Shown here: positions 1 to 10,859 of the stretch, piece by piece | Position numbering within the stretch: position 1 is the stretch's first letter | Layout of the letters: the number at the start of each line of letters is the position of its first letter | Position numbers and translations under genes: made by a program | Source: Cunninghamia lanceolata | Taxonomy: Eukaryota > Streptophyta > Pinopsida > Cupressales > Cupressaceae | Direction of reading: 5' to 3' | Assembly: GCA_027924645.1 (NCBI GenBank) | Contig: BSBN01000860.1 | Location: forward strand, 2,976,001 to 3,040,000 | Length of the DNA stretch: 64,000 nucleotides | The notes under the pieces: model-generated | The model's database searches: none | Told to the model about the DNA's origin: nothing | What the model saw: only the letters and a program-made list of their open reading frames with translations

Positions 1-261
1 TTGGAGTGAGTTGTCTTATCCTCCACATGTGCAATTAGTTATCATCCTCTAATTGACACATGTTGTAGGAATATCTGCACTTTCCACTCCACATTTCTAA
101 CTATCACCTTGCCTTTATAAGCAAGCCATATCATGTACATTGTAACAACAATCCTTCTTTTGCATTCATTGATAGAATAGCATTATTCTCTCAATTGATC
201 TCTCGTGTGCTTTCATGAAGTCCTAGATCCTGGGTGGCTCCAATCATAGCCAACTCTAACA
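1..261 (+). repeat. 5' LTR (partial) of the copia element
   Basis: Matches 5043-5302 almost base for base and ends in TAACA directly before the primer-binding site. It carries a TATAA box at 116-120 and an inverted repeat at 25-63. The first ~180 bases of the LTR, judged from the 3' copy, lie outside the window. Confidence 0.9.
116..120 (+). promoter_or_regulatory. LTR TATA box
   Basis: TATAA in CCTTTATAAGCAAG, conserved at 5158-5162 in the 3' LTR. Transcription would start about 30 bases downstream. It lies in a typical LTR position, roughly 145 bases before the LTR end. Position and conservation support it; there is no expression evidence. Confidence 0.55.
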
Positions 262-275
262 TGGTATCAAAGCTC
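262..275 (+). other. Primer-binding site, tRNA-iMet type
   Basis: TGGTATCAAAGCTC begins at the first base after the LTR. It resembles the plant iMet PBS TGGTATCAGAGC with one mismatch over 12 bases. It would prime minus-strand cDNA synthesis. Confidence 0.85.
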
Positions 276-2557
276 TAGGAAGAATCACTTTGTGTTAGTC
301 AATTTTTGAGAGATCTTGAGTGCAATTCATGGTGGATCTTGATAGTTGAGTATGCTCTTCTCTTGCATCGAATGATGACCTGGAGAATAAAAAAGACTTG
401 ATAGAAATACTAGTTTTGTGAGGGTTTCCCCTTATTTCCCTTTATTGCAAGTGCATTTCAGTGTGTGTTGTTGCAAATCAGACTTCACCATTACGTCTGG
501 AGTAGCCGAAATAGTCAAGATCGCCTTTTGTTTCATCCAAATCGGACATCGGAGGCAAAATTGATGAGGGTTTCAATTTGGAACTCTTTGGTGTGATCTG
601 AGAAGTACCAGCAATTTTAGAGCAGTTTGGCCCAAATCAGACATCGCCATTGTGTCCAGAGTAGCCAAATCAGTACGGATTGACTATAAAATCGTCCAAA
701 TCAGACACAGTTGCAGCAAAAGACAAAAAAAATTTGCTTCTTAGCCGTATGGAATCTGTTACAGAGAATATTCCCTGTCACAGTCAGCATATTCTGTAGA
801 ATCTTGTCTGCACAGTCACTGGTGTCATCAATTTTTTGTCCCGAGGTTAATTGATGTGTTTGCAGGTTAAAAGGTATATTCTGTGGTATAAGATTATTTT
901 GTCTACGAAATTACTTCATTCTACAGATAGTACCTACGTAGTAGGGTACTACCTGCTATTGTAGATCATCACACCACTTACGGGGTGCCACGTGGCACTG
1001 GGCGCCATTGACGTGAGCCCCAGCTGCCACACCCGAGCAACAATCCACACACTCTGGTGGATTTACCCACTGGCCTTTGGCCTGGTAGCGAACATCCTTC
1101 TCCGGCAGCTTCTAAATCCATAGGTGGATACTAGCAGATTGCAAGAATTTGAAGATCCAACAACTCTTTCACAACCACCGCAGTTCATCGACAGTCTCTG
1201 CATAAACAGTCATCTGTAGATATTACAATCTTCGGTGGCACATTTGATCTCCCAACCCTCCCGTTACCGGTTGGTGGTCTTCGGCGGCATTGACTCCCAT
1301 ATCCGGCGGTCATCTTTCGACATCAACTAGCGGCAGATAAACATCAGGTGATCTTCACTACAAAACGACCGCCACAAATCTGGCAGTCTCTGCAGACAAT
1401 CCTTAGCGGTTTATGTTTAAAACCCCCGACATCAGTGGATTTGATATCTCACTAGCGGGATCTAAACCTCCACAAATAGTCTACATTTGTCTCTCGGCAG
1501 CCGAATCAATCACCGGTCTGCACACACACCAGAAAATTTTTAAACTCGTCGGTTGTTTCTATCGGCGTATTCCTTGCCCGCCCTGTTAAACCACTTTGAC
1601 GGCAGTTTCTGAAACCCCTGGCATTGATGTTTAAAGTTAGTCTGCCAAAGCTCATTGGTAGAGCTTCAGAAAACATCCGGGCAATAGTGTAATCCACCAA
1701 GTAACACCCACATCTAGTGGTTTCAGACATTTAACCTCTGCATAAAACAATCCACAAGCGGTTTGGCGAAATTTGGAAGCAGTTTCAGAATCACAAGAGA
1801 ATCTTGAAGAATATTTTGATACAATCTACACAAAACTGGTGAATTTTTTGCTTTTCCCAGGAGGAGGAATTTTCTTTTTTCCAGCAAAAAGGAATATTCT
1901 AAGAATATTCTACTGACGTCAGCACTGCGTCAGCAAGGGAGCCATTTTGGCCCTTCAAAGCACTAAACAGGGGCTTTTTTTCTTTTTTGCATAACTTTTG
2001 CCCACTGAAGTGAAATCAGGTAAATGAGATATCGTCAGAAAGATGACAGAGAGTACTTCATAGTGGTGTTAGTAGTTTTCTGAAATTCTACTACAGGTGA
2101 CTACTAGAGTAGTTTGAAGATAGATCTTTATTTTTTGCTTCCGACCTCACAACTTTCTGCCACAATCTCCAATTTTCTCAATTCTTGCGGCATCGAAAAA
2201 GTATTCAGGAGCTCTTCAAATCCATCCATGCACTTTTCTCAAAATTTTCTCCAAGTTCATTTTATTCCATTTGTCAGTTTTTTGGCTTTTGGGTGATAAC
2301 TTGAGCATTTTGGCACTTGAGAAAGTGAAACTTGTTTTGAAGGTTTTTGTTTGCTGTGGTTAATCATTGGGAGCAATTGTAATCTCCTTTGAATCTCAGT
2401 TTGAAGAGATTTTGATACTTTCCCAAATTTGGTCCATTGAGGACAGTTGTAAATCGCACTAAGTATAAAGTGCCACAATTATTCTTTTTTTGGGGGGTGA
2501 TCTCTTTGATTGAGTAACAGGGGGGTTGTCTTGTGTTCTTTTTTGTACTCTTGCATC
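276..2557 (+). other. Very long untranslated leader of the copia element
   Basis: About 2.3 kb separates the PBS from the first Gag ATG, whereas autonomous plant copia elements usually have leaders of well under 500 bases. No long open frame or recognisable domain is present. The leader holds an imperfect direct repeat (475-513 against 632-670, both reading CAAATCAGAC..TC.CCATT..GTC..GAGTAGCC), a GC-richer stretch at 960-1760 with many CGGCGG/GGCAG-like motifs, and a CTGACGTCAG palindrome near 1912-1921. It could be packaging or regulatory sequence, or captured host DNA. I cannot assign it. Confidence 0.6.
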
Positions 2558-3048
2558 ATGGATTCACACAAACTTCCTCTACTCACACCATATAACTATC
2601 ATGAGTGGAAAACTAAAATGGAGATTCATTTAAGAAGTTTGAAAATTCATAGAGTAACAATGGATACATAAATTGAACCAACAGCAGCTGCAGAAAAGAG
2701 AAAGTGGTATAATAGATGTGATCAAGCCTATGGAACACTATGCTTGTCTATCTCTCCTGATCTTCTTTTTCATATTGAATCTTGTAAAACACCTAATGAA
2801 GTGTGGACTACCTGAGAAAATCTCTTTGGTAAACAAGATACTATGAGAGGTTTCAAATTGGAGAATGAATTAATTGGTTTGAATCCAACCGATTTTGCAA
2901 GCATCCAAGACTTCTTCACAAAATTAAAGTCACTTAGATTGCAGCTTAAACAATGTGGAATTGAGAAAGAGGACACTCAATTGATTCTTTCAATCCTTGC
3001 CAAGCTTGGTCCTGACTATTCAATTTTTTTTCTACCTTTTATGCTACT
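2558..3048 (+). pseudogene. copia Gag, N-terminal part (broken)
   Basis: The ATG at 2558 opens a frame starting MDSHKLPLLTPYNYHEWKTK, the usual N-terminus of copia Gag (DUF4219/UBN2 type; the conserved Y-x-x-W-K is visible). In-frame stops interrupt it near 2669 (TAA) and 2813 (TGA). The frame then reads on through 2843-3020 with an LKSLRLQLKQCG-type UBN2 segment. A T-run at about 3022-3031 marks a frameshift: the C-terminal Gag continues from the ATG at 3049 in another frame. Gag would form the cytoplasmic particle and package element RNA. This copy cannot make a complete protein. Confidence 0.75.
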
Positions 3049-4656
3049 ATGGATGCACTTGGGAAAACTTTCACAATGCCTTCACTTGATGAGTTTGTTG
3101 CATCACTCACAAGGGAGCAAGCTAAGTTAGTACACATGGGCACATTGAAGTCTTCTAAACCTCAAGCACTTCTTGCTAGTCAAGGTACAAAGGATCAAAA
3201 GGCTTCAACTAGCAAAGGCAAGAAACAAAAAAATCAGGATTTCAAGAACAATGAACAAGCAAAAGAGTCGACCAAATCACCTAAGTCCTCATCCTCTCCC
3301 AAGGAGGAATCATCTAAGAAGGAGATACCAAAGTGTGCATATTGCAAGAAACTAGGACATGATGAGCATAAGTGTTATGAGAAGAAAATTGATGAGTTGA
3401 CTCACATTATTCAAAAGCACAATATCCATATGCCATCATCATCACCTAGTCCATCCTCTTCTTCGACACCATCATCTTCTAAACATACAGGGACAACAGA
3501 CATTGCCAATGGGACAATCAAAGGAAAAGGACAAGCAATCTTTGCTTCTACAAGTCTACAGTCAGAGAGATGGCTTCTTGATTCAGGGGCTTCTCATCAT
3601 ATGGCATCTTCACAGGGGATGTTCTCTTCATTTGAGTCATATACTTCACCACCTATCTTGATGGGTAGCAATACATACATGCATGCAATTGGTAAAGGAA
3701 CTATTGATGTTGGAGATAATACATTTAACAATGTGTTGTGTGTACCTTCATTGACATCCAATCTCCTTTCCATCTACCAGATTACTTATTGTGGTGCAGG
3801 GAAGACAGTTGAGTTCACTCCTAATTCTGTGATCATACGGGACTTGGAGAGCAGAGATATCATTGCAGTTGGGATGGCTGATCATGCATCTCGCTTGTAT
3901 ACCTTCTCCCATTTTGTTTCTTCTAATGATGTAGATCCATTGATTTATATTCACACTCATACATCAAGTGTGAATCATGTTTTTGAGGAGAAGTTTGGTC
4001 ACTTGAACCTTGGTGTTCTTTCACCCACTTTGGTTCATGAGACTAGTGTTGAGCTTCCATCACCTCATCCTCCTGCTTCTTCAGAGATCGACATCGACAT
4101 GGTTTCATCTACTTTAGTTGAGCAGGATCATACAGGTCTTTCAAACATAGCTTTGTGGGATACTTTCTTGGCAGGTATATCAGACTAGTTTTGTGAGTCT
4201 CATATTGTAAATTTGGAGGACACACTTGAGCGGATATCTCTTCTCTTTGACGACAGTTATAGCACAACCATTATCCCATCTACTTCATCTTTGGAGGTTG
4301 TTCTTCATGAGTCTACCCAGGATTTTAGATTGGTCACACCTCATTGCATTGTGGCATTCCTTAATTCTGACATGTGGACATTTCAGTAGTCTTCAAAGGC
4401 ATCCTTCATGAGACATTATCCCTCATTCCTTGAGATGAAGTTTCTTCAACATCAGCCTTTGGACTTGTTTCTTCCTAAGGGGAGAAATGTTGTTTGTAGG
4501 TACAGGACACTTTCCAGCGTTCATCTTCAGGCATTCACCATCGGCACAAGAGCTACTTCATTGTGGGGGGGACCTATAGTCTCACACTTGCTCTCCTATG
4601 GGGGGGTAATTGATTGTACATATGTGATAGAAGTTGTCCTTGGGAGCTCACGTTGA
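3049..4656 (+). pseudogene. copia Gag C-terminus, protease and unrecognised C-terminal extension, with two internal TAG stops
   Basis: The frame runs 3049-4188 (379 codons before the first stop), then continues in the same register to 4656, broken only by TAG at 4186-4188 and 4387-4389. Residues 1-90 are Gag with a Lys/Ser-rich linker. The CCHC knuckle is Cys96, Cys99, His104, Cys109. A Ser/Pro-rich linker follows. The aspartic protease has Asp178-Ser179-Gly180 in LLDSGASHHM. Around residue 310 a FGHLNLGVL stub resembles the beginning of GAG-pre-integrase, but no integrase HHCC or DDE and no YVDD follow. The remaining ~220 codons carry no motif I recognise, yet stay open apart from the two TAGs. 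The extension may be a scrambled internal-deletion remnant or a real domain of this family. Confidence 0.7.
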
Positions 4657-4851
4657 GTCCTCCTACTATCACTTCTTCTTTCACTTTCATGTTTCATGCA
4701 TTCTCACTTTTGGAGAGGAGTTTTTTCCCATGAGGTTTTCTCCTTTTCTCCACTTGAGATTTGTTGTACATGGGTACCTAACATGGCCTAGTAGATGGGA
4801 CCCATCCATCATTTCATCTTGCTTTAGTCAGCTACTCCCTAAGTTGCACTT

Positions 4852-4860
4852 AAGGGGGGG
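4852..4860 (+). other. Polypurine tract
   Basis: AAGGGGGGG ends immediately before the 3' LTR, where plus-strand DNA synthesis is primed. Similar G-runs at 4564-4570 and 4601-4607 lack an adjoining LTR start. Confidence 0.75.
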
Positions 4861-5302
4861 TGTTGGTGTAAACAGGGTTATCACCTAACTGGTTTACCCT
4901 TGTGTGGATAATTCATCTTATTTAACTATTTACTAGTTAAATAATATTCACACATCACACATAATTCACACATGTTAAGTTGACTTAGTGAGTCTTCTAG
5001 GTGTTTCTAGTTGAGTCTAGTTGTGTGTTGAGTTGTTGACAGTTGGAGTGAGTTGTCTTATCCTCCACATGTGCAATTAGTTATCATCCTCTAATTGACA
5101 CATGTTGTAGGAATATCTCCACTTTCCACTCCACCTTTCTAGCTCTCACCTTGCCTTTATAAGCAAGACATATCATGTACATTGTAACAACAATCCTTCT
5201 TTTGCATTCATTGATAGAATAGCATTATTCTCTCAATTGATCTCTCTTGTACTTTCATGAAGTCCTAGATCCTGGGTGGCTCCAATCATAGCCAACTTAA
5301 CA
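4861..5302 (+). repeat. 3' LTR of the copia element (442 bp)
   Basis: Starts TGTTGGTGTAAAC and ends CCAACTTAACA, giving TG...CA termini. The distal 260 bases match the partial 5' LTR. TATAA lies at 5158-5162. Differences from the 5' copy are scattered single bases plus one small indel near the end. Confidence 0.9.
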
Positions 5303-5520
5303 GTTGTATTGTATTGATAATTTGTAGATGTTGCTGGAATGCTACCAAAGTCACTCCAAATTTATATGCTGGTGAAACTCCTGCGAAATATTTCTCTGCA
5401 AGTGTGTTGTAATCTTGTTATTGATTTGATAATACATTGAGCAAGTTTTAGAGTGTGGGGTTTTTCTCCCAAAAGAGTTTCCCCCAAATAATTCTGGTGT
5501 TATGTGTTATAATGTTTATG
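5303..5520 (+). repeat. Remnant of an older copia LTR (insertion site)
   Basis: Contains TTTTTCTCCCAAAAGAGTTTC and CTGGTGTTATGTG. These resemble the U5-side block of the copia LTR at 33500-33560 (CCCCTTTGGGGTTTTCC then CTGGTGTTATGTG). The copia element at 1-5302 therefore seems to sit beside or inside an older LTR. No internal coding sequence remains. Confidence 0.4.
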
Positions 5521-5632
5521 TTTTCATATGTGTTTCTAAATAATTTATGTAATAGTTTTATCTTTTGGTTTCATCTTTTGTTTACACATAATTGTATATA
5601 CTCACTTACATATATGTACACACACGCACACA

Positions 5633-5636
<4 letters not shown>

Positions 5637-5693
<57 letters not shown>
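5637..5693. repeat. (TA)n microsatellite, about 28 units
   Basis: An uninterrupted TA run of ~57 bases, flanked on the left by a short ACACACGCACACAC tract. The apparent Tyr/Ile open frames across it are by-products of the repeat. Confidence 0.97.
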
Positions 5694-5695
<2 letters not shown>

Positions 5696-6120
5696 TATTT
5701 TCTATCCTCTTAATTTAATAGCTCTTCTTTTATTTATCCCCCCTTCTTTTTGCTCTTTTATGCTTATTTTTAAGCTCCTATTCTTTATTGTTACTTTGTT
5801 GTTCTTTTTTCTCCCTAAGCTATTCTTATCATTCGTGCCTACCTATTCTCTCTCTTTTTAAGAAACCCCATCTACAATTCTAACGCATGTGCATTATCTT
5901 CCTTTCCTCCCGATGATGGATCACAGAGTGTGATCCAAAACATTGAGACAAAAAAAGCAACACAATTTTTTCCAGAAGCACTAAAACTATCATCATGGGC
6001 TGTGGAAATATCATGTCTACAATAATAGTTTTATATCAGATTTTAAAGTTTTTGGTACACTACTCCTCTCAATATTAGTGTAAGAAGTTGATCATGCTAC
6101 CTTTTCTTCCTTACATTATT
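5694..6120. other. No feature seen
   Basis: T-rich sequence without a supported reading frame, RNA gene or recognisable element boundary. Confidence 0.5.
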
Positions 6121-7620
6121 ATCATGTGCTCATGCTATCACATTGGGGGATGTGCCTTACCTGTGTCCTATATGCTGACATGAGTGTTTTAGCCACTAAG
6201 GGCTTTGCCACCATTTGACATTGACCATGTTGGGGGAAACCTTCTACCTAGAGATTCATCTCTAGTCTACATGTGTCTAGTATGCTTTATCATTTACATG
6301 TTGCATTTGAATATTGCATGATGTACTTATACAAGTTATTACTTTACATGATTCAATGTCTACATGCTTATTTTTAGATTAAATTTACATTTGAGGTACT
6401 CTTGTTCCCTATCCTTTAATTTATTGCTTCCTATGGATGCAACTAATTGAAGGGAGGAATTTATTTATACTAACATTCCTATGTTGAACTTTTAGGTAGT
6501 GACATGTACTACACAAAAACTCATCACCACAACCAAACTAATCATCATTGTATGACACACTAATGCCCCATGGGCCTTGTCATTCTATGGCTACTGAGCC
6601 AAACAAAGCATTAATACTTTCCAAACAAGTAGAATAACTTTACTCATTTCCTATTTTTTGTAGTTCCTAGATAGTTAAGCAAGTTCATATTTTGTACCTA
6701 ATTTTTCATTAGTGAAAGAGAAGCTACTCATTGCATATTTTTCCTTTATTTTTCTTTTTCCTATGGAGGGCACATACTAGAGGATGAACCTATATGATGA
6801 CATTCAACAAGGTCCATTACTTAATATGGACCCACATGATATCCTTTTATATTTGAATATTTACTTTGCATGCATGTTTGTAAGTGTTACATACTTTGAG
6901 ATACATGATCTTAGAACTAGAATTAATATGCACTTTAATGTGGGGGGAAAACGTAATGGTGAAATTTGCATACCCATGGCATTTCTTGTTTAGTTTTGTG
7001 TTTGTTTTGAGAGAATGGATTAATACATGTACATATCAACAAATGGCATAATCTTGTACATAGTTGGGCTCATTCTTGTAGCCTTTACCTAGCTCCATAC
7101 ACACATATCCCCATACATTTATCGATGTCTTATATATCTTTGCACATCTTCCCATCTAGCCTTCATTTATTGCACCACATGTACCCAAACATTCATTCCC
7201 CACTTAGACCCAACCACACTACCATCTTGGGTCATTTCTACAAATGCATGGTTGACCCCATGGTTGTAGACTTGACCCCCAAAGTTTTAACATTTAAATT
7301 CAAGTTTGGTTGACTCCTACCCATTCTACTCATTGTTGTGAATCAACTAAGCACATGTTTGTGTGACTTGATGTTATGTGTTTCTATTCAAAGGCATTCA
7401 TTTGCATCTAGATGACATCCACACACATTTGGTCATCCTAGAAGCATTCTAGGAGTAATTAACAACAAAACATTTTAGCTTGGTGCATCTAAAGGAGTTC
7501 TAAATCTACACACATCATTCTATAACACTTGCCTATTGTCTTTGATCTTTTACACACATTTATGGGGTTGACCTAGGTGAACATGTCCCCTTGCAACATA
7601 ATGACAATCCTAAGGTATTT
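6121..7620 (+). mobile_element. 3' end of a Ty3/gypsy-like element related to the one at 44.8-52.0 kb
   Basis: Several blocks align in order with the 3' part of the later element. GCAACTAATTGAAGGGAGGAA (6437-6457) corresponds to CAACCAATTGGAGGAGGGAA near 50475. The PPT GTGGGGGGAAAA at about 6940-6951 is followed by GTAATGGTGAAATTTGCATA (compare 50972). TGTAGACTTGACCCCCAAA at about 7265 corresponds to the 45055 and 51225 regions, and the GTCTTTGATCTTTTACAC block at about 7538 to the 51490 region. The LTR would run from about 6952 to at least 7620, with its far end lost. There is no coding sequence. Confidence 0.6.
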
Positions 7621-9147
7621 TTGAATACCACTAGCCTCAAATATCAAAAAAGAATACAACAAACAAAAACCAATCAAACATGTCGCATAGTAAAGGTATG
7701 CAATAAGTAGGATCAAATTTGTGGACAAAGGACATATCCATGGATGTGGAAAAGACCCTAATGTACATGGACTTGATCCTAGATAGAGTTTAGGCACAAT
7801 ACATAATCCAAAGCATTACATTGATAAAGGGTAGTATTTCTAGGTTAAAGATAGTTAAAATTTAGAATTTACATAAGAGATCATTCATTCTTCAATCATA
7901 GAGCTAAGTACTCTTATTCGTTACATTTTTTTTTATATTTTAATATTTAATTTCAAAATACAGTAGCCCACAAAATTACCACAACTCTTTATTATTAATC
8001 TAAATTAATTTATAATGGTTGTAAACATTTCATTTAAACAATTTTAAACAATTCATTTAACTAATAATTTAGTAAAACAATTAAAATTTTGAATGAGTAT
8101 TGAAGCCTTCCATAGGCATGGAATTTGACCAGTATGGGGATTTACTTTATTTAAAGGACTCATTCATAATACTTGTTATTTGAACGATCATTGATAAAGT
8201 GTTGGGGAAGCCAACTATATTTACTTGACAAATTATAATGAAGTAAATAAATTACTCTCTTTTTTCAGCACTCATCAATTTATTAGGTGCAGAAGATTGA
8301 ATAAATCATGAAGGATCATAAATTGATCAATAATCCATGCCTCTGCCAATACAACAAAGGCTTCTACAATATGTGCTCAAAGAGTGGGATATAATGTGAA
8401 TAAAAATGTATTCAATTTATTAAAAAACCTCTCGATTTGCTCTTAAATCAAATTGGAGATTGATTTACAGGTGAAACCAAATCAAGAAATTAAAAGCCAA
8501 AAATTCAACTATAATTGTTCTGTGTTGTTAATAGTGAGAGTAAGGCAGGCAGAGGAGCAACTACTAATTAAATATGACAGTATCACAAATAGACACGGTG
8601 GTTCAAATATCATCAACAGAACTCAGAAATGTTGTCATATTTTTATATATTATCATTACAAAATGATAGTATATATATCTTATTGAAGAAGCATCCCAGT
8701 CCAGGCCTATTTGGTTGTGGATCCAATGCAGGCCTTATGAAAACTTACCAAAAGATTGCCCACAACTTTATCTGTCACAATAATCAATATCAAACATACA
8801 AGACTTGGAACAAAGGCAGTGGAGATACAAACTGGAGGATTAGTATGGCACCCATTTGAGAGCTTCTGCTGATATAAAATAGAATGCTCATAAACATCTA
8901 TTTACCAAAAAAAAAATTGGTTTCAGTCTATTGAATATGTTTATGTGGATGGATATGCATACAACAAAATTATGTTATAGTCCATGAAATGCATGGTAAT
9001 CTGGACAGTACAATTATCAATAAAACGAAGAAACAGAATGAAAGCATTTTGCTGCCTTTGCCAAAATCGACCAAGCATAAGACTTACAATCCTTTTGAAG
9101 CTCTTTCTTGAGTTGGGAAACCTCCCTTAGAAATACAATATTATTTT
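7621..9147. other. No confident feature; possible 3' flank of the 9148-9486 gene
   Basis: A/T-rich DNA with only short chance reading frames. The stretch just below 9148 would be the 3' UTR of the small minus-strand gene if that gene is real. I could not define a polyadenylation site. Confidence 0.4.
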
Positions 9148-9486
9148 TTAATGCAGAGAATAAAGCAGTGGGAATGCCCAGTGAGAGCCCATGAGCAGTG
9201 TTGTTGATTCCATCCCCTTCATTGCAATTTCACCAATCATCTTTCTCACCCTCCTTGCCATCAGAAGAAAAGGAGCCCATTTCACACAGCAAACATTGGA
9301 AAGTCTGAATGCCACTCTCCCTCTTCTCCCACTCCCCCTACCCAATCTCACTGTTGCACTCCTCCTCCTCCTGATGTTATGCCCTCTGTATGAAGAATAA
9401 CTATTATAGGAGCTCTGCAGCTTCTTCTTAGGCCTTGAACCACACAAACCCAAAAAGGAAACCACCCTGAGTTTTATTCTAGACAT
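9148..9486 (-). CDS. Small Arg/Lys-rich hypothetical protein (112 aa), possible host gene
   Basis: A single uninterrupted exon, ATG at 9486-9484 and TAA at 9150-9148. It begins MSRIKLRVVSFLGLCGS. Residues 20-60 are rich in Ser, Tyr and Arg (SSYNSYSSYRG, then NIRRRRSATVRLGRG), and a more hydrophobic C-terminal half reads CCVKWAPFLLMARRVRKM. No signal peptide or catalytic motif is visible. The pattern (basic N-terminus, VRLG-like middle, then a hydrophobic/basic block before a short tail) recalls small uncharacterised plant basic proteins, but that is an impression, not an identification. A TATATA box lies about 108 bases upstream of the ATG. Unlike the element genes around it, the frame has no stop or frameshift, and codons are not dominated by simple repeats. 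It may be a chance ORF or a gene fragment. Confidence 0.45.
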   Translation of the reverse strand: MSRIKLRVVSFLGLCGSRPKKKLQSSYNSYSSYRGHNIRRRRSATVRLGRGSGRRGRVAFRLSNVCCVKWAPFLLMARRVRKMIGEIAMKGMESTTLLMGSHWAFPLLYSLH

Positions 9487-9593
9487 AGCAGAGGCTCCAA
9501 AATACAGGTTTCTTATTGAATTACAGGGCTTGTAGGTATTTACACAGAGACATAAGAAAGCTATGGAATATCTCTAGGCTTATGTACCTAGTG

Positions 9594-9599
9594 TATATA
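9594..9599 (-). promoter_or_regulatory. Candidate TATA box for the 9148-9486 gene
   Basis: On the minus strand this reads GTATATACAC, 108-113 bases upstream of the ATG. That leaves room for a leader of about 75-80 bases. The spacing is plausible, but such motifs are frequent in A/T-rich DNA. Confidence 0.3.
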
Positions 9600-10859
9600 C
9601 TAGAGTCCAGTGCTGGATTGCATTTTGCCTTGCTTGTATGGTAAGATACATGCAATGCAATCTATGTACATACTTGTGTTATAAGACTCTTCAATGCCTA
9701 GGAATGTGCAAAATTCTTTGGCTGTCGATTAGTTTATGTTTTCTTTATAGACATTAATATAAGGGTAGTTTGAATGATATGAATAATTACACCCACAATT
9801 CGAGGGCACTAGCAAGTCCTTTTTCTACATCACCATTCTTTGTTGTTAGTGGGCGTGTCATCATCGTGCAAGAAGAAACGGCTATGGCAGCCTTATATGT
9901 TATGCAATATTATAGTATCCTTTTTTAGTAAAAATAAACTAACCCATCTCATGGAAAAGGAAAGATCATCTCCACATTCATCCATCTTTGAGTTCATCTA
10001 ACAATGTCTAAGTACTCCCACATCCTTGGAGAGCCCATAGTGCAAAACTTGCATGGAAGTTATGGTTCAATGCTCTCCATGAAAAAGTACAACAGCAATA
10101 CAATAATTATTATTGTATTCTATTATCATTATGATAATAATATTGAAGATTAAGAAACTAGTGGGATCTCAGTCTAAAGCACTCGGCTCTCTTTACAATG
10201 CATATTTGAATTTTATGTTGTCCCATATTGATAATAAGGAATTTGAAATCCGTTGGGGATAGAAAGAAGGGATAAACTTAATCATAGAGTTACATCATTA
10301 GCACATGATTTATGTGCAATGTTTGCACTATTGCTTTTGATGTTTATCATTTAGTGGATCAGCAAAAGATAAGCACGTATCCCAAAGAGGTGGGAATAAA
10401 TAAAATTTTAAGCTTCGATTGGAATGTTGTGTGGAGTCAAAGTTAGTTGGACCCTCTTGTGTCATGGGAGCTGCAACCAGAACCCATCCAAGCTTCCCCA
10501 CTGTAAAGTGAAGTGGTGCACATGTAACTCCACATTGTGGAAGAGTATAATAAGAATTCCATAAAGCCATGTGGGGTTATTCTTAGTTGGGGATATTGAT
10601 ATTCTTGCTTACATACATTAGCTCCACCATGCTAAACGTATTCAAGTCATCAGTATCTTTATCACAAGAGAAAGAAATTTATCATCGGGGGAAACTCATA
10701 TTTAGAAGTGGTGATGTTGCAAGGCATTAGATAACTTCTAAACAAGACACTTTGAATTGAAATAATAAAACTTATGGCACCATGGTTAAGTGTGGAAAGA
10801 AATGGCAAACAAGGTCAATACTCAGGTCATGGGTTACCCACAACAAATTAGTTTTTATG
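9600..10859. other. No feature seen
   Basis: About 1.26 kb without a supportable gene, LTR terminus or RNA gene. Confidence 0.5.

Larger units (their letters stand above)
1..5302 (+). mobile_element. Ty1/copia-type non-autonomous LTR retrotransposon (Gag-protease only), 5' end outside window
   Basis: The ends are two copies of one LTR (1-261, cut by the window edge, and 4861-5302). An iMet-type primer-binding site follows the first and a G-rich polypurine tract precedes the second. Between them lie a 2.3-kb leader, a Gag with a CCHC knuckle and a protease with a DSGA motif. The copia integrase, reverse transcriptase and RNase H are absent: after a short stub resembling the start of the GAG-pre-integrase domain, the frame passes into unrecognised sequence. 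This architecture matches what is called TR-GAG in plants, so mobility would have needed a partner element. The visible LTR overlap differs at only about 8 of 260 positions, making this one of the younger insertions here. The 5' target-site copy is outside the window, so a TSD cannot be tested. Confidence 0.85.

Noticed and set aside
5455..5861. Two open frames with long Tyr-Ile runs
   Set aside because: They are translations of the (TA)n microsatellite, with no conserved sequence on either side.
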